From NCBI RefSeq assembly GCF_037126465.1, contig NC_088202.1, forward strand, positions 105,555,962 to 105,619,961: 64,000 nucleotides of DNA, read 5' to 3'. Both the position numbers and the translations under genes were made by a program. Source of the DNA: Ornithodoros turicata (Eukaryota; Arthropoda; Arachnida; Ixodida; Argasidae). The stretch's first letter is position 1. Each line of letters starts with the position of its first letter. Positions 1 through 11,127 of the stretch are shown here, piece by piece. The notes under the pieces are model-generated. The model was not told the DNA's origin and did not search any database. It saw nothing but the letters and a program-made list of their open reading frames with translations.

Positions 1-613
1 CGGGGGAGCAGCCAATAGCGAACTGAGACTAACCTGGACATAAAAATGCAGACACCGAACTTGGACTAACCTAATAATAAACTAACCAACATGCTGCGCT
101 TCGTCGTGTCGGCCCTACTAAGTCTAACGGCTGCTAAAAGGTGGCTTTCGTTCGCTAGTACGACATGGACAGACGTCGAAGACACGTGAATTTGAGTGGT
201 TAAACAGTGATGTCGTGTTTTTAAAACGCGACATATCATCTTACGAAGCAATCGAGCATTCCCCTTGATTTGCCTTGTTTCGAGAAAGTGAATTTCGAGA
301 TCGGGGATTTCGTGACTGGGAATATCGAGGTCCTCCCGCCTTCACTTATACTCTTCTGCCGACATGTGTTACTACAGGCCCGAAAGCTCTTCACTAAAGG
401 TTGTGCCGCGCTTAGTTCACCAACTCGCCACAATGCCGCTGCATACGTGACCCAAATGTCCGTTAAGCAGAGCACGACCCGCTGCGGGAAAAGTTGTAGT
501 GCACCTCTCTCCACCCTGGCAATTGCATACTGCTACTTCTCCTCAAAGTGGTTTCAAACACTCTGTACGTCACCAATGCCTAATTCGTTGCCGTTGTGAC
601 TTCGAATAAGCGT
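1..613. other. no recognisable feature
   Basis: I see no convincing coding region, repeat or RNA gene here. The longest open frames (270-599 plus, 236-514 minus) overlap each other on opposite strands and show no motif. Confidence 0.5.
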
Positions 614-776
614 TGTTGAGGAAAATGACACCGTGACGTCACTACACGTCCTCCTCGTGATCGTGTTTGAGCGAGGATTTTTCATTCTACTTCAGTTCGT
701 TGCATTAAACGGATATCTCTTCTGTCACCTCTGTGGCTTCTTGGCTTTACTCCACATCTGGTGCCGAAACCCGGGA
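614..776 (+). mobile_element. BEL/Pao-like LTR end with primer-binding site
   Basis: A segment starting TGTTGAGG at 614 and ending CA at 755-756 is followed two bases later by an 18-base tRNA-primer-like site, TGGTGCCGAAACCCGGGA (759-776). An ATTAAA polyadenylation-like signal lies near 704. LTR ending in CA, two-base spacer, then TGG-starting primer site is the usual order at the 5' end of an LTR retrotransposon, and this primer motif resembles those of arthropod BEL/Pao elements (from memory). No gag or pol follows before the next features, so this is a remnant. The 5' LTR border is uncertain; a start near 596 is also possible. Confidence 0.45.
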
Positions 777-1009
777 TCACTTGCGGGGAAATTTGAGGAA
801 GAATGTTAATTCGAAGTAAGTTAAATGATATCCGTGTTCTGCGACAGCGGATGATCATAGCAGACGACGCTAACTGTCGTCATCAAATTTTTGTTAGTGT
901 GTACTCGTATGGACATTCACATATGTTCTAATTATTTCTATAATTCATTGTTTTTAATGTGCGCTATAAATCACCAAGTGATTACTGTTGAATATATTAT
1001 TGCATTTTA

Positions 1010-1400
1010 CACTTATTGGTATCCAACGACATCGCCACCATTCAGGGCCAGAGAGCGAGCGCCATTGCGGAAACCAAGTAAACTAAGTTCGGCACTAGTT
1101 TTCAACGGGAGGACCATGAAGCTTTCAGGCCTGTAGTAATACCTGTCGGCACAGCTTGAATACACGTACTTAGAGCTCTGTCCATTCCCATTGGTAGTCG
1201 TGAGCACATGACCTCTCATGAGTTTCGATATTAGTGGTGCTAGTTTTCTGCGCATCTATGCCCCCTTTGCTGTAAAACTTGGATATGCAGGTTCACATCG
1301 ATCCCAATACATTGCATTTTACATTTATCCTGAATAACTTGAGACGAAGTGTCCCAAACCCTTTATGCTCCTTCTGAATTGCACAGTATACTCTTATAAC
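1010..1400 (-). repeat. dispersed repeat family T, copy 1, with an 80-aa frame
   Basis: Related to 27950-28440 (minus) and 44590-44740 (plus). Shared stretches include GTGAACCTGCA followed by AAGTTTTAC, a CGAAACTCA block, and a block reading AGGTCAYGTGCT then CCAAYGGGAATGG. On the minus strand the copy holds an open frame (1255 to 1013) whose segment GHVLTTTNGNGQSSKYVY resembles GHVLVITNGNGGSSRAYD in copy 2, so the family may have carried a coding part. I do not recognise the protein. Function, full length and true ends are unknown. A transposon-derived or retrocopy origin is the simplest reading. Confidence 0.5.
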
Positions 1401-1401
1401 A

Positions 1402-1445
1402 GATGATGATGATTATAATGATGATGATGGTGGTGGTGGTGGTTG
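1402..1445. repeat. GAT/GGT trinucleotide microsatellite
   Basis: Imperfect run of ATG/ATT then GGT triplets. Short simple repeats of this kind recur in the window. Confidence 0.8.
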
Positions 1446-1549
1446 TGACGATCCCGGTTTGCTGTTGTTGGCTTCATTCATGTGGGCCGCGTCACGACTC
1501 TAGCCAGGATGAGATGCGAACTTCACCGCATAACACGATGCTAGCCAAC

Positions 1550-2473
1550 TGTTATAGACTGGTTTTTGGCAACGTAGTCAAATTCCACGAGACACTGTGC
1601 ATATGGACTTTGCTGGTACTGTGGACGGGTCTACATACTTGATTGTTATAGACGCTTTGTCTAAATGGTTGGAAGTACGGACAATTACCTCCACAACGAT
1701 GACAGCACTTATCGAGGCCTTGCGGCCCATTTTTTGCTACCTTTGGAATACCACGACTACTGGTGACAGACAACGGTACAGCGTTCACTTCGCAGGAAAT
1801 GACTGTCTTCTGTCAAAAGAATGGGATGCGTCACATCACCTCAGCGCCCTTCCATCCTGACACAAATGGACAAGCTGAAGGGATGGTGGTGGAGACGAAG
1901 TTGGCGCTCAGGAAGCTCACCAAGGGCAGTATCGTGTGCCGTTTCGCTCGATTCCTTTTTCGACAGCACACCACGCCTCACACCACGACGGCAAGATCGC
2001 CAGCAGAATTAATGTTCGGCCGCGAGCTGAAAACAGCGCCCCACGCTATTCACCCAACAAGCAACAACTCGGGAGACCACGAACAACCCCTAAAGGACGC
2101 AAAGATGTTCACCGTCAACCAGCGAGTGATAATGCGAAATTTTCAGGGCAAACCCCATTGGGTGCAAGCAGTAGTGCTGCGACGTGTAGGACCTCGCTCA
2201 TACCTTCTCCGTACAAAGGATGGCAAGCTACGCCGAAGACATACTGACCATCTGCGAGACTTTGAGGCTGTATCAACGCAATGCAGCGCTGAGGATATGA
2301 CGGCTGCACACATCATCCCTCTGCCGGCTGCATCAGTCTCTGAGACCACCACCGAACCGACAGCGGAAGACGGCAGACAGACTGCCGACAGCATTGCCGA
2401 GCCCACTGGTAGAGTTCGCACAACCCGACAACCGAAACTTCCAACCCGCTTCAGAGACTTTGTTTTGTACTAA
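1550..2473 (+). pseudogene. Ty3/Gypsy integrase fragment, frameshifted
   Basis: Encodes the integrase catalytic core of a Ty3/Gypsy retrotransposon, the enzyme that joins cDNA to the host chromosome. Two frames cover it: 1597-1740 (HMDFAG with the first catalytic Asp, then DALSKWLEV) and 1763-2473 (MTDNG with the second Asp; HPDTNGQAEG with the catalytic Glu; then a C-terminal region ending near RHTDHLRDFE). The switch between frames near 1740-1763 is a frameshift, so no intact protein is made, although all three catalytic residues survive. Gag, protease, RT and RNase H are missing. Bases 1550-1565 match the start of the downstream LTR at 15 of 16 positions, so the element may be an LTR start joined by deletion directly to integrase. 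Confidence 0.85.
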
Positions 2474-2500
2474 AAGGTGGAAGCGTGTCATGTTTATACT

Positions 2501-2663
2501 AAAATGGGGGGAGTGTTATATACTGGTTTGTTGAGCTCCGTGTCAGCCACAGTGGCATCGCGGGATGCGCGTGACAGAGTTCGATGGTTCGCTTGTACAA
2601 CACGCCTGGTGGGGAATAAACTCCGTTCCTGCTCACAGTCTCCTTACTACCTCGACATTGATA
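2501..2663 (+). mobile_element. polypurine tract and 3' LTR of the Gypsy remnant
   Basis: Twenty-seven bases after the integrase stop, AAAATGGGGGGA (2501-2512) is a typical polypurine tract. The LTR starts TGTTATATACTGG at 2514 and contains an AATAAA polyadenylation signal near 2610. Its end is uncertain. The five bases CCAAC occur before the 5' scrap (1545-1549) and at 2664-2668, which would give an LTR of about 150 bp. However, that end lacks the usual terminal CA, so an end nearer 2698 (TGACA) remains possible. Confidence 0.6.
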
Positions 2664-3280
2664 CCAACCATCATCTCGAATGGCATCGTTCCCTCTGACA
2701 CTGATTTGTTCAAACGTACGTTAGTACATCTCCTTGTGACACTTACGCAACTACGTTAATTCTCACAAAAAGGCATGCGCCCCGCGCTTTCTACAAATCA
2801 GGAGTGATGACGGTATTACTTTGTGCAATGAGCTGCCTTCAATGTGTTATGCGGTGAAGTTCTGTTTTGAGATAGTGAGTAAACGACTTTGGAAAAGAAT
2901 AAAAGCACGGAAAGCAGCACGGGCGACAAACCGAAACTTTAGATAGGATCACGTGGTGAACAGGAAGTAATGGCGGTTTCCACACGAGTGACCGCCAGAG
3001 GTGTCCCACGGAAATCTGTTCGAAACGGCCGCCTCCTGTGTTTCCTTCTTCCACGATTGCCAACACTACCAACCTTTCCAAACTGCACTCTCCGGGTCTC
3101 TGAAACAGCTGGATTCCCCCCCTCCCCTCCCCCTTCCCTCAAAATTGTTTGGTCCCTGGTCAAATCCAGCCCACCAACGCTTTGTCCCCAAAGCTCTTTT
3201 CAGCTTTTTGGGCGCCATAGGACTTCTATCCTTATTGTGAAGGGGCTTATTATTTCATTCCCCGCATCACCGCCAGCAAT
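2664..3280. other. no recognisable feature
   Basis: Unassigned sequence. Pyrimidine-rich tracts near 3115-3145 are the only compositional feature. Confidence 0.5.
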
Positions 3281-3365
3281 GGGGTAGAGTATTAGCCCTG
3301 GCGATGGAACTTCCCATTCATCATCTCCCAATAAAGTTGCTGTCGTTGTTTGGTTCACAATTAGG
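3281..3365 (+). repeat. short retroelement 3'-end-like repeat
   Basis: Contains GGGGTAG, CCCATTCATCATC and an AATAAAGTTG tail running into GTT/GTC triplets. A similar order (GGGGTAG, CCCATGTCATCATC, TTATTG then GTT repeats) occurs at 5850-5940, and part of it at 45055-45150. This looks like the 3' end of a non-LTR element or SINE ending in triplets; the family is unknown. Confidence 0.35.
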
Positions 3366-5849
3366 TTCAGATTACGGATACCCGCCAAGTCTTGCTAGAG
3401 AAAAATGAAGTTTCGGTCCTAAAAAGGCATTCTTAGATAACGAATGGAATGTGCTTGAAGTAGCTCCTCGATCTACGAACAAATGCTGACAAATGCTATG
3501 ACGTTCGGTGAGGCGATGCCCCAAGCCAGATTAGACGGATCATCAAGGCACTTTGCACCTAAGCCATACACACCACGATAGCTCACATACAAAAGTACTT
3601 ATTTCCGAAGGGCAGAAGACAGTCTATCTTTGGATTATCGAGCTACGAGGCATGTTTACCCAGCAAGGTCTGTTGAAATGTTCATTACACAGTGAATTTA
3701 AGTTTGAAGTGCTAATGAAAACACAAACGTCATCTCCAGTAACGTTTGTAACCATTTACTCGCACCACACACTGAACTGTCAATCACGCAACAATTTCAT
3801 GAGACGGTCGGTACCGATTACCGGAAGATCATGCAGTTCGTGTGTTGTAGTTTGTGTAATGCACTGCAGTCGTCGTATTGAATGAGTGTGAAAGGTTATA
3901 TGAAAGCGGATTGAAGCACAACAGAACTTCAGCCAGGATATGAAAGTTCCAAAAATTAGCTTCTCTGCGTGATGAGGGTAACTAAGCAACATTTACCAGG
4001 TCTGTTCGTTATATGATTAATAATTAAAAACAAAATTGTAGCCACGATACCGATGTAAATTAGCAACAATGAGCCACTCAGCCCGCAAGACCCCGCTGTC
4101 GCAAGCGAACACCATACACGCTCCAGATGTGTTCGAAATTGCGTTTTGATATTTCGACTGTTTCACGAGTGATTGAAATTCGACTAACAGAACAGTCAAA
4201 CGCATTTTCTGTTTCTCTTTTGTTTTTGTGTGTGGGAACAGTATTCCACTCCAATAATGACCGGTGACTTGCAATTTAATCACAAAAGCGTTTACGTCAA
4301 CAGTCACTTAATTTAGTCCACTAGTCCACATTATTGCACTGTCATGTGTATCTGAGCTCCAATATTGCAACGAGCGAATAAAAAGGAAAATTGCGATATC
4401 CAGTAACCCAATTCATTGGTACGGCGAACAAACTCATTTAGTGTTGGCGGAGACACTGCATATAGTTCGTTTCCTTCACTGCAACGTGTGCGCGTTGCGT
4501 TGCGCGAATTAACATAAACAACGTATCCTATAAGCAGTCATCCAGAAAGGTTGAGCCTAAAACGCATAGGTTGTTTAGGTTCACTGGGCATCGATAACAG
4601 CTGCCCATATTTTTTTGTTCACAATACCGCAGTACAATACACGCATATATGCGCTAAGTCGGGAGACGAGTATTTCCGACAACTCAATACTGTTGGAGGT
4701 ATGCAGGGCTCAGTAGAGAATTCTGTTGGCCATTGTTGTCATTGAGGTGATTCAGGATGAATAGGCTTCACTCTATCATATAAGATACCTTATTTTTCAA
4801 GATTATAACATCACGCCAATGCCCTCAAAGACTCATAAGCGCAGGCGAAGGACGAACGAAAAGTCCATTCTCGAGATTGCTCTGCGTCTTTCTTAGCTAC
4901 AAGCGGAGCGCATGCTTTATCATATGGGTGGTCTCCAAGGAGTCATGGCAACGGAAAGGTTCGCTTAAGAGACTCTGTGATGCGACAATGGAAGCTAATA
5001 AATGAGCGGTAGGATCAACGGCTCTCCCGAAAGGGAACGAATGGCTTGACTAGATAAGACCTTAGAGGAGCGCACTCCCAGGAGAAGGAAGCGGCGGAGA
5101 ATATCATTATGAAGAAGGCTGCAGACTAAGAGCCTGCAGCCAGGAGATTACGGCACGCACTCAGGTATTGTCGTTACCAAAACGATCTTCCTCGCAGTAA
5201 TGGGGCTCGCTAACGATACCTGCTTGAATTAGTAAAGGCTGCCAACTGAGCGCGATAATTACGGACGAGCAAATGTTGTCGACTAGAGCCAATCACTGAT
5301 GCAATGCATAATAGATACGGCGAGGTGCAGCGACACTAAGGTGCAGCTGTCAACGTGTATAATGTGTCGATCGTATTAGTATTGGCGATTGTGTCGCACA
5401 ATGACAGTGTAATTTGGGAGGCAGCACCGGCTCAGGTGGAGGTAAATGAGATTCAAAGCTCCAGAGTGCCGCCTGTGGAGGTAAATGAGATTCAGATATT
5501 CAGAGTGCTCCACTTTTTCTCTCGTGTTGAGCACCCTTTATCCCCGCCTTTCATGCTTAAGGCGGACTCATGCGATCTAGTTACGTACGCTGTCGGCGAG
5601 GGATGGCGGCACCTCCGGAAAATTATTTTGTTTTGGGTTCCTCAGGTACTCCAAGGACGTGATGTAATACACGCCAGCGTGCAGAACGTGCTAGCAAAGG
5701 ACAAACCGGTTATTTTCATACGCGAGGATCGGGAAAACTGCATTAATGTTGTCGAATTTGTTGACTGCAATCAATGCCTACACTGTTACTGTAGGGAATG
5801 ACATCATTTTGGCCCACCGCCATAATTCATCCTCTCACCTCTGTGAAGT
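3366..5849. other. no recognisable gene; one unassigned frame
   Basis: No mobile-element border or known domain is visible. The longest frame, 5355-5801 plus (148 codons), has a local direct repeat (VEVNEIQ twice) but no motif I recognise and no supporting splice or promoter signal. It is probably a chance frame. Confidence 0.4.
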
Positions 5850-5940
5850 GGGGTAGGGCCCTGTGACTACCACGGGGAAACATCCCATGTCATCATCACT
5901 TCTCTCTCATTTATTGTTGTTGTTGTTGTTGTTGTTGGCC
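5850..5940 (+). repeat. short retroelement 3'-end-like repeat with (GTT)n tail
   Basis: Same order of blocks as 3281-3365, ending in about seven GTT triplets (5914-5937). Non-LTR retrotransposons of the I type often end in short triplet tails, so this is probably a 3' end fragment. Confidence 0.4.
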
Positions 5941-6378
5941 AGGATATCGCGGCCGTGCTTGCCGGGAGAAGCGATTTTGATTTTCTTCTGATTTTTTTTT
6001 ATTTTCTGCCATAGACTATCATGCACTGAAAATTTCACAAACTTTAATTCTCCAAAAATCAGTGGATTGCTTCAGGCCTTCAGAAATGGGTCATTCCCTA
6101 GATAAACTCGAGAGGAACACACCTGTACCTGTTTCGTGCAGAAATTTAGCGACGTTTACGAGAACGCTGTGAACAAAAATTCCTCATAGATTTGGCGCAT
6201 CACAGCCGGCACTTCGTCGTCTACAATCGAGGGGTGGCGCAGCGAGCGAAATGGTTCGCGCAGTCACAGCTTCACAACATTTTGGCGCTTGCTTGGAAAT
6301 GCGGTACCGCTGATGTAACGTCTTCTTTTTGCGTTACTTTTGTTTTCTCTTGGCGCGCGACGGGTTAAGCGAAATCTT

Positions 6379-6446
6379 GTGCAAACTAGAGTCACTTATT
6401 ATTATGCTTATTAGCGCGTAGCTTATTTAGTGACTCTAGTGCAAAC
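6379..6446. mobile_element. 52-bp inverted-repeat mini-element with 8-bp target duplication
   Basis: GTGCAAAC occurs at 6379-6386 and again at 6439-6446. Between them lie exactly 52 bases starting TAGAGTCACT and ending AGTGACTCTA, a perfect 10-bp terminal inverted repeat. An 8-bp duplication plus terminal inverted repeats fits an extremely short non-autonomous DNA transposon (hAT or Merlin-like spacing). The ends do not start with CAG as most hATs here do, so the superfamily is open. Confidence 0.6.
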
Positions 6447-7932
6447 ATATGACCGCTCGTGCTCACCCATGCCAAGTCCAATACTGTAAACACGCATATC
6501 GTGCACAGCAGGACATTACTGGCGAACATTCGTGGCGAACAGAACAATTAGTGGCGCGGCTTTTGAATGCGCATAGGCTGTCCAGCTGTCTCCTGAACTT
6601 CTTCGTTGATCTGTTGCTGTTCCGTGCTGTGTTGTTGTCGGGCGAAGGGTTAGTCACCAGTCGTCTCGTGTGATTTCTGCAATGCTTGCGCATGTAATAA
6701 ATGAAATTCCTCGTAACACAAAAAACCTATGTTGGACACGACGCGGTTGAAACACGTTGGTGTCGACATGTTATAGCCTACCGACATTACGCGAAAATTG
6801 CGAAACGAAGCCGCAACCTGTTTTCGTTATTTCCTGTCACCCTGAGCTTACAAATTTCAGACCACGTTGTAGTGGTGCAAAACGCTTCATTTACTTGCAC
6901 AGTTAACGGAAATCAAATAAAACTGCAAAGAGGCTGCATAACGTTTCCCATATCCTTGGACATCAGTGGAGAAGGAGGAAAAAGGCGAAAGAGGGGAAGA
7001 AGAAAAGCGGGGTAGAGCAAAAAATGTGTGTGCGTGGACCATACAGCTGCTTGGAACGTAAAGTGCGAATGGAGGTATCCAGTTTGGTCGTGTATATAAT
7101 TTGGGTCTGTTGTGCTCATCCTGGTCGTCACTAACCATGGCCCCAGACTTCGCCCAAGCACAGATCAGCATGCCGTGAACTGGGTCTCTGATGTCCCATT
7201 CGTCTGGAAGTGACCTTCAGCTCGTGGTTCTGTCAGTCTGGATCTCGGAGTGAGAGCATTTCATAGCAAATTGTCATTGTGAGTGTCATCTTGCATATCC
7301 TTACAGGAACTTCCAGAAATCCTCTCTAGCTTTCTTTTTCGTCCTCGTCGTGGCTGCCGACATCACATGACCTTGTCTCGATTAGCAAAAGGCACACGGC
7401 ACACTGATTACAATTCTTCTGGCCTGGCGTACTTCCTTCCGTAATCGGGAACTCTATTCCTATTCCTATTCCGAGACGGTAAAATACACGGCTGACCATA
7501 CCCGACGAAAACTCATGTGCCAGGTCAACGCCTTAACATAGATGAAATCTTTTTGCTGGTGTTCGTTCTTGACATATTTTTCTAGTACTTAATGATTTTA
7601 GATTTGTGATTTTCGCTCTAGTTATTTTGTGAGCGACCGAGAACTTCAAAGATGGTAGGCTCCGAGTCTTTCGACGCCGGCACAAAATTTTCTGAGCCAC
7701 ATATCAAAAATTCAAAAACATTATGTACTTGATATTCGTTCACTCTTTCATTGAAAAAAAAACTCGGTGCAAATCGACCAGTTACTAACGACGCTAGACG
7801 AGTTGTATGGGGATTCCCATAGGCGCGCGAGGGGTGATGCACCGCCTTAAGGAGTGAGTCGTTAATTAAAGTATTTCTGTCCGTAACAAGAGCACCACCA
7901 TTTCACATTTGGCCATCAGTTAGCAGCAACAC
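6447..7932. other. no recognisable feature
   Basis: No motif-bearing frame or repeat border seen. Frames such as 6701-7015 plus and 6887-7171 minus overlap antisense and look random. Confidence 0.45.
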
Positions 7933-8213
7933 CAACAAGAACAAATGATAATTATAACGCGTGACTTTGCATCGCGAGACAACAATGACGTAATGGATGT
8001 ATTTGTCCTCTTTTGGGAAATATTATGGGAGCGCGGTGTAAGGTCTTGGGGGGGGGGGGAAGTGCTGGGAAAACCCATGGACGAGGTTTAAGAAACTTGT
8101 ACCCTGCCACCGAGTTGGTAGCGTATTCGGTCGTTGGTCGAACCCGCAACGTCGGGATCAGTAGGCGGACACGCTACCAAATGATCCACCGAGGCCAGTA
8201 GCAACAAGAACAA
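7933..8213 (-). mobile_element. tRNA-derived SINE, copy 1
   Basis: On the minus strand the head reads like a tRNA: GGCCTCGGTGGATCATTTGG (A-box region) and a degenerate B box ending GGTTCGACCAACG. The body is diverged and carries a poly-C/G stretch at 8050; the tail ends near CATCGCGAGACAAC (plus strand), as in the copies at 34112 and 44046. Target duplication CAACAAGAACAA flanks it (7933-7944 and 8202-8213), giving an insert of 257 bp. It is transcribed by RNA polymerase III in active SINEs. The head-and-tail plan fits the tick Ruka-type SINEs. Confidence 0.75.
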
Positions 8214-8502
8214 CAACAACAGAAAATATGACGGTGATGACGTGGGTTGTTTCATAACTGGAGTTATGTACCCTACACTATCACGCGTCAAAGCGGCTGT
8301 CATGAAAGGCTTAATGTGCGTCCTGTGCCACGCCTCGCTTATTGTGACTCTGAATTTTTGTTTTGTCATGCTCTTACGACTCTGAAGAAATCGACACCGA
8401 CTCCAGGTCATGACACATCTGCACCTATGGACCGTTTTCATATTCGCGCCGTATCCTAGCGGCTGTCCACCGAAACACGTCCGGCGCGCGCCAAAGCACA
8501 GC

Positions 8503-8580
8503 CGGCGCCATCTTGGCGCCATCTATTGAATATGTAGGGAACTGTCTTCGGCGCAGTCAGGGTCGCAGAGCATGCGCAGA
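8503..8580 (-). promoter_or_regulatory. possible housekeeping-type promoter patch
   Basis: GC-rich stretch that, read on the minus strand, contains TGCGCATGC (8570-8578, an NRF1-like palindrome) and, about 60 bases downstream, CAAGATGGCGCC, which resembles the YY1-type initiator found around start codons of many animal genes. A minus-strand frame starts at 8522 but soon runs into the SINE, so no gene follows in an obvious way. This is inference from motifs only. Confidence 0.25.
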
Positions 8581-9843
8581 AGCGTTGTGAAAAAGGTCCA
8601 TTGCGCAGTGCCCTCCGGCTCATCTATCCTTATGCATCGATGGTGGATGACGATTCGGTACTGAAGTGCCATGTAAAGCAGTTGTGAGTCGTCTTGTGTC
8701 ATTCGTTTTCGACGCTTACTCATCATGAAACCAGAATGTGTCAGCAAACTTTTTTCGAACGCCTGAGCAGATAGGCCGTTCACCTAACGAAGCGAAATAG
8801 TACCTCTTCTTCTAACATGCAGCTTCAAATCTTGCACAATAACTAATGGATGCTGAATGTTCAAAGCTTCACTATATTTTCCTATCCTATATCAATCTAT
8901 CTATATCTTTAACTTTAGCACAAATTAATACCAGTCCGAATACGAGGTGGCCGACTTTTCCATGGATCTCAATCTAACAGCACTTCAGCAACCTTACTTG
9001 GAGCATATATATATATATATATCTTACTGATAAAAAAAAAGAAAGAAAGAAAAAGAACCGCCTATTCTTTTTGTGCCACATTCCTCCAACTTCTTTTACA
9101 CATCCCCCTTATCATCGTACAGCAGACTTCCGATGTAACGCTCTAGTAAACACCTGCGTTTACCAAGACATATCACCCTGGGTCGTTTTGCGTTGACAAA
9201 TGGGTGGAAAACCTGGGCGTAAGTCGAGGTCGTCTTTTCTAATTTAAATCTCGCGACACTTATATAGCAGCCGTGTCTGAAAGGGAAAGCGGGTGCGCAT
9301 TGGGATCCTCTTTCGAGTTGACGTATAGTTACTGCTCGCCTCGAAGACCGGAGCCGTTTGTTCCAGAAACAACCGCTTCTCTCACAGCTCAATTCCGGAA
9401 AAGTCTCTCATCCTTCAAGCGGCATTTCTGGGTTGCCCAGAAAAACTTTTCTTTTATCGCGAGAGTTGAGATCCCTTTCCGGCACTGTTATTGCCTGAAG
9501 CCGTCTTTCGGTTCAGCAGTGTCTTTGAAAGGCGATATGTCTCGTTTCCGTGCGGACCGTCAAGGTAAGCCTCTTTCCAGGGGAATTCTCCTTCCTGAGA
9601 CGGAAGCTCAGCAGAATTTAATTGGTGTCTTCCGAGCCCATTCCTATGATCCCTTCGTCCTTCCGATTGGGATTCCACTTAGATGCTTAGCGAAGGGATT
9701 TGCCCTCTTCCGAGCCGGTTGGCGAGCGCGGTTTTAAGATTACATATTCCATCTCATTACTCGGACGTTGTTGCGCTATGTGAGTACCAGTGTTCAGAGT
9801 CGAGTGTGCTGTGTATTTGCGACACGAAGATTTTGAAAAACGC
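8581..9843. other. no recognisable gene; (AT)n tract and one unassigned frame
   Basis: An (AT)n microsatellite lies at about 9006-9021. A 154-codon frame (9273-9737 plus) is open without interruption but has no recognisable domain, signal peptide or splice context. It is overlapped by an antisense frame (9454-9678). Confidence 0.4.
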
Positions 9844-9924
9844 CTACGGGACAGAGGTGGGCATCCTCACGAGGGCAAATGAGGGTGAGGATGCCCTCAC
9901 CCTCACATCACCCTTACATCACGC

Positions 9925-10230
9925 ACGTTGAGGTGAGGTGAGGTGAGGAATGACTTCTAAAAGGGAAATTGAGGCGAGGTGAGTTGAGGAAAACTTCTCA
10001 AAAGAGAGATTGAGGTGAGGTGAGGTGAAGAAAATGTCTCAAGAGGGATATTGAGGTGAGGTGAGGAAAATTTTTGAGAAGGAGGTTGAGGTGAGGTGAG
10101 GTGAGGAGAATTTTTTGACAAGGACGTTGAGGTGAGGTGAGTGAGGAAAATTTTCCGAAATTGAGATTGAGGTGAGGTGAGGTGACGAAAAAATTTTGAG
10201 AGGGAGGTTGAGGAGATGTGGAGCGACTAT
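9925..10230 (+). repeat. minisatellite, left block inside the hAT
   Basis: Seven or so imperfect units of about 35-45 bp, each with a TTGAGGTGAGGTGAGG core followed by AAAATTTT-like spacer. It is purine-rich on the plus strand and confined to the transposon. Confidence 0.85.
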
Positions 10231-11127
10231 TTTCAATTAAGCGATCTCTTAAAGGGGTACCGAGAGCTAGCTTTTCCTATTGCCAATGTAGCAGAAATGT
10301 TTTTGTACTGTGAGCATAGGCGCTCTACACTAAAATGTGTTCGCTGTAAGCCCGTTAGTTTCGGACTTTCAGTTGAGTCAGATTCATGATAGACGTTTCA
10401 GGTCAGATGCACGTACAAGTGAATATAGCTTATGTGTGCTTTATGTATTTAGCTTAGATTTCAATACAATCAAAGTCAGTTGAGTCACATGTGAGACACA
10501 TGAACAAGTCAATATAGTTCCGTGTGCATTATGTGTTTAGATTTCAACAAAGCCAAACTAGTCAGTCTGTAAGCAGATGTCTTTCACGTATTATTTGGAA
10601 CGATAGTGCTATTTAAATAATATTGATCGATAATATAAAGTCATAATAGAAAAATATATGTACAAGTAATTCGGAGTATAGCTGCATGCCAACCCGAAAA
10701 CGACTTCCGCAGCCCCATTATCATTCTCGCTCGAGAGATACTCGATACAGGCCATTCCTGCCTTGCCAGTATGAAAAACAAACAACTCGAAATTGCTCGG
10801 TTTGTGCAACTTCTCTACCCATCATGCTCTACGTCCAATTTTAGCTGATCGTACATGTAGTGGATACTTGTTGCAAGAAGGACGAGCCAAGCAAGGTAAT
10901 GAATCTTAGTTGTGGGTACTTGTAACTTGTTGTCAGGAATAAATAAACGAAACGAATCAACCAACGTAAGAAGCCAACTACAACTTATGCACCTACCCGC
11001 TGCTAATACTTTTTATTTCCGTGTTAGCGCCGTCAAGCAACTGTGGCTATGAGCGACGCCACTCCTAATTGAAAGAGCAATTGTGAAGTGAAAACGGCAA
11101 AAATTATACCAAGTGGATATATTAGAA

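Noticed and set aside
5355..5801. 148-codon plus-strand gene
   Set aside because: No domain; composition is not coding-like after the local VEVNEIQ duplication.
8088..8522. 144-codon minus-strand protein
   Set aside because: Its C-terminal third is antisense SINE sequence and the middle is a Leu-rich translation of CAA/AAC repeats.
9273..9737. 154-codon plus-strand gene
   Set aside because: Open, but with no motif, no splice or promoter context, and antisense frames of similar quality; left as an unassigned frame.
9925..10230. CRISPR-like array
   Set aside because: Unit length and spacers vary, the spacers are not unique sequences, and the context is a eukaryotic hAT transposon; it is a minisatellite.
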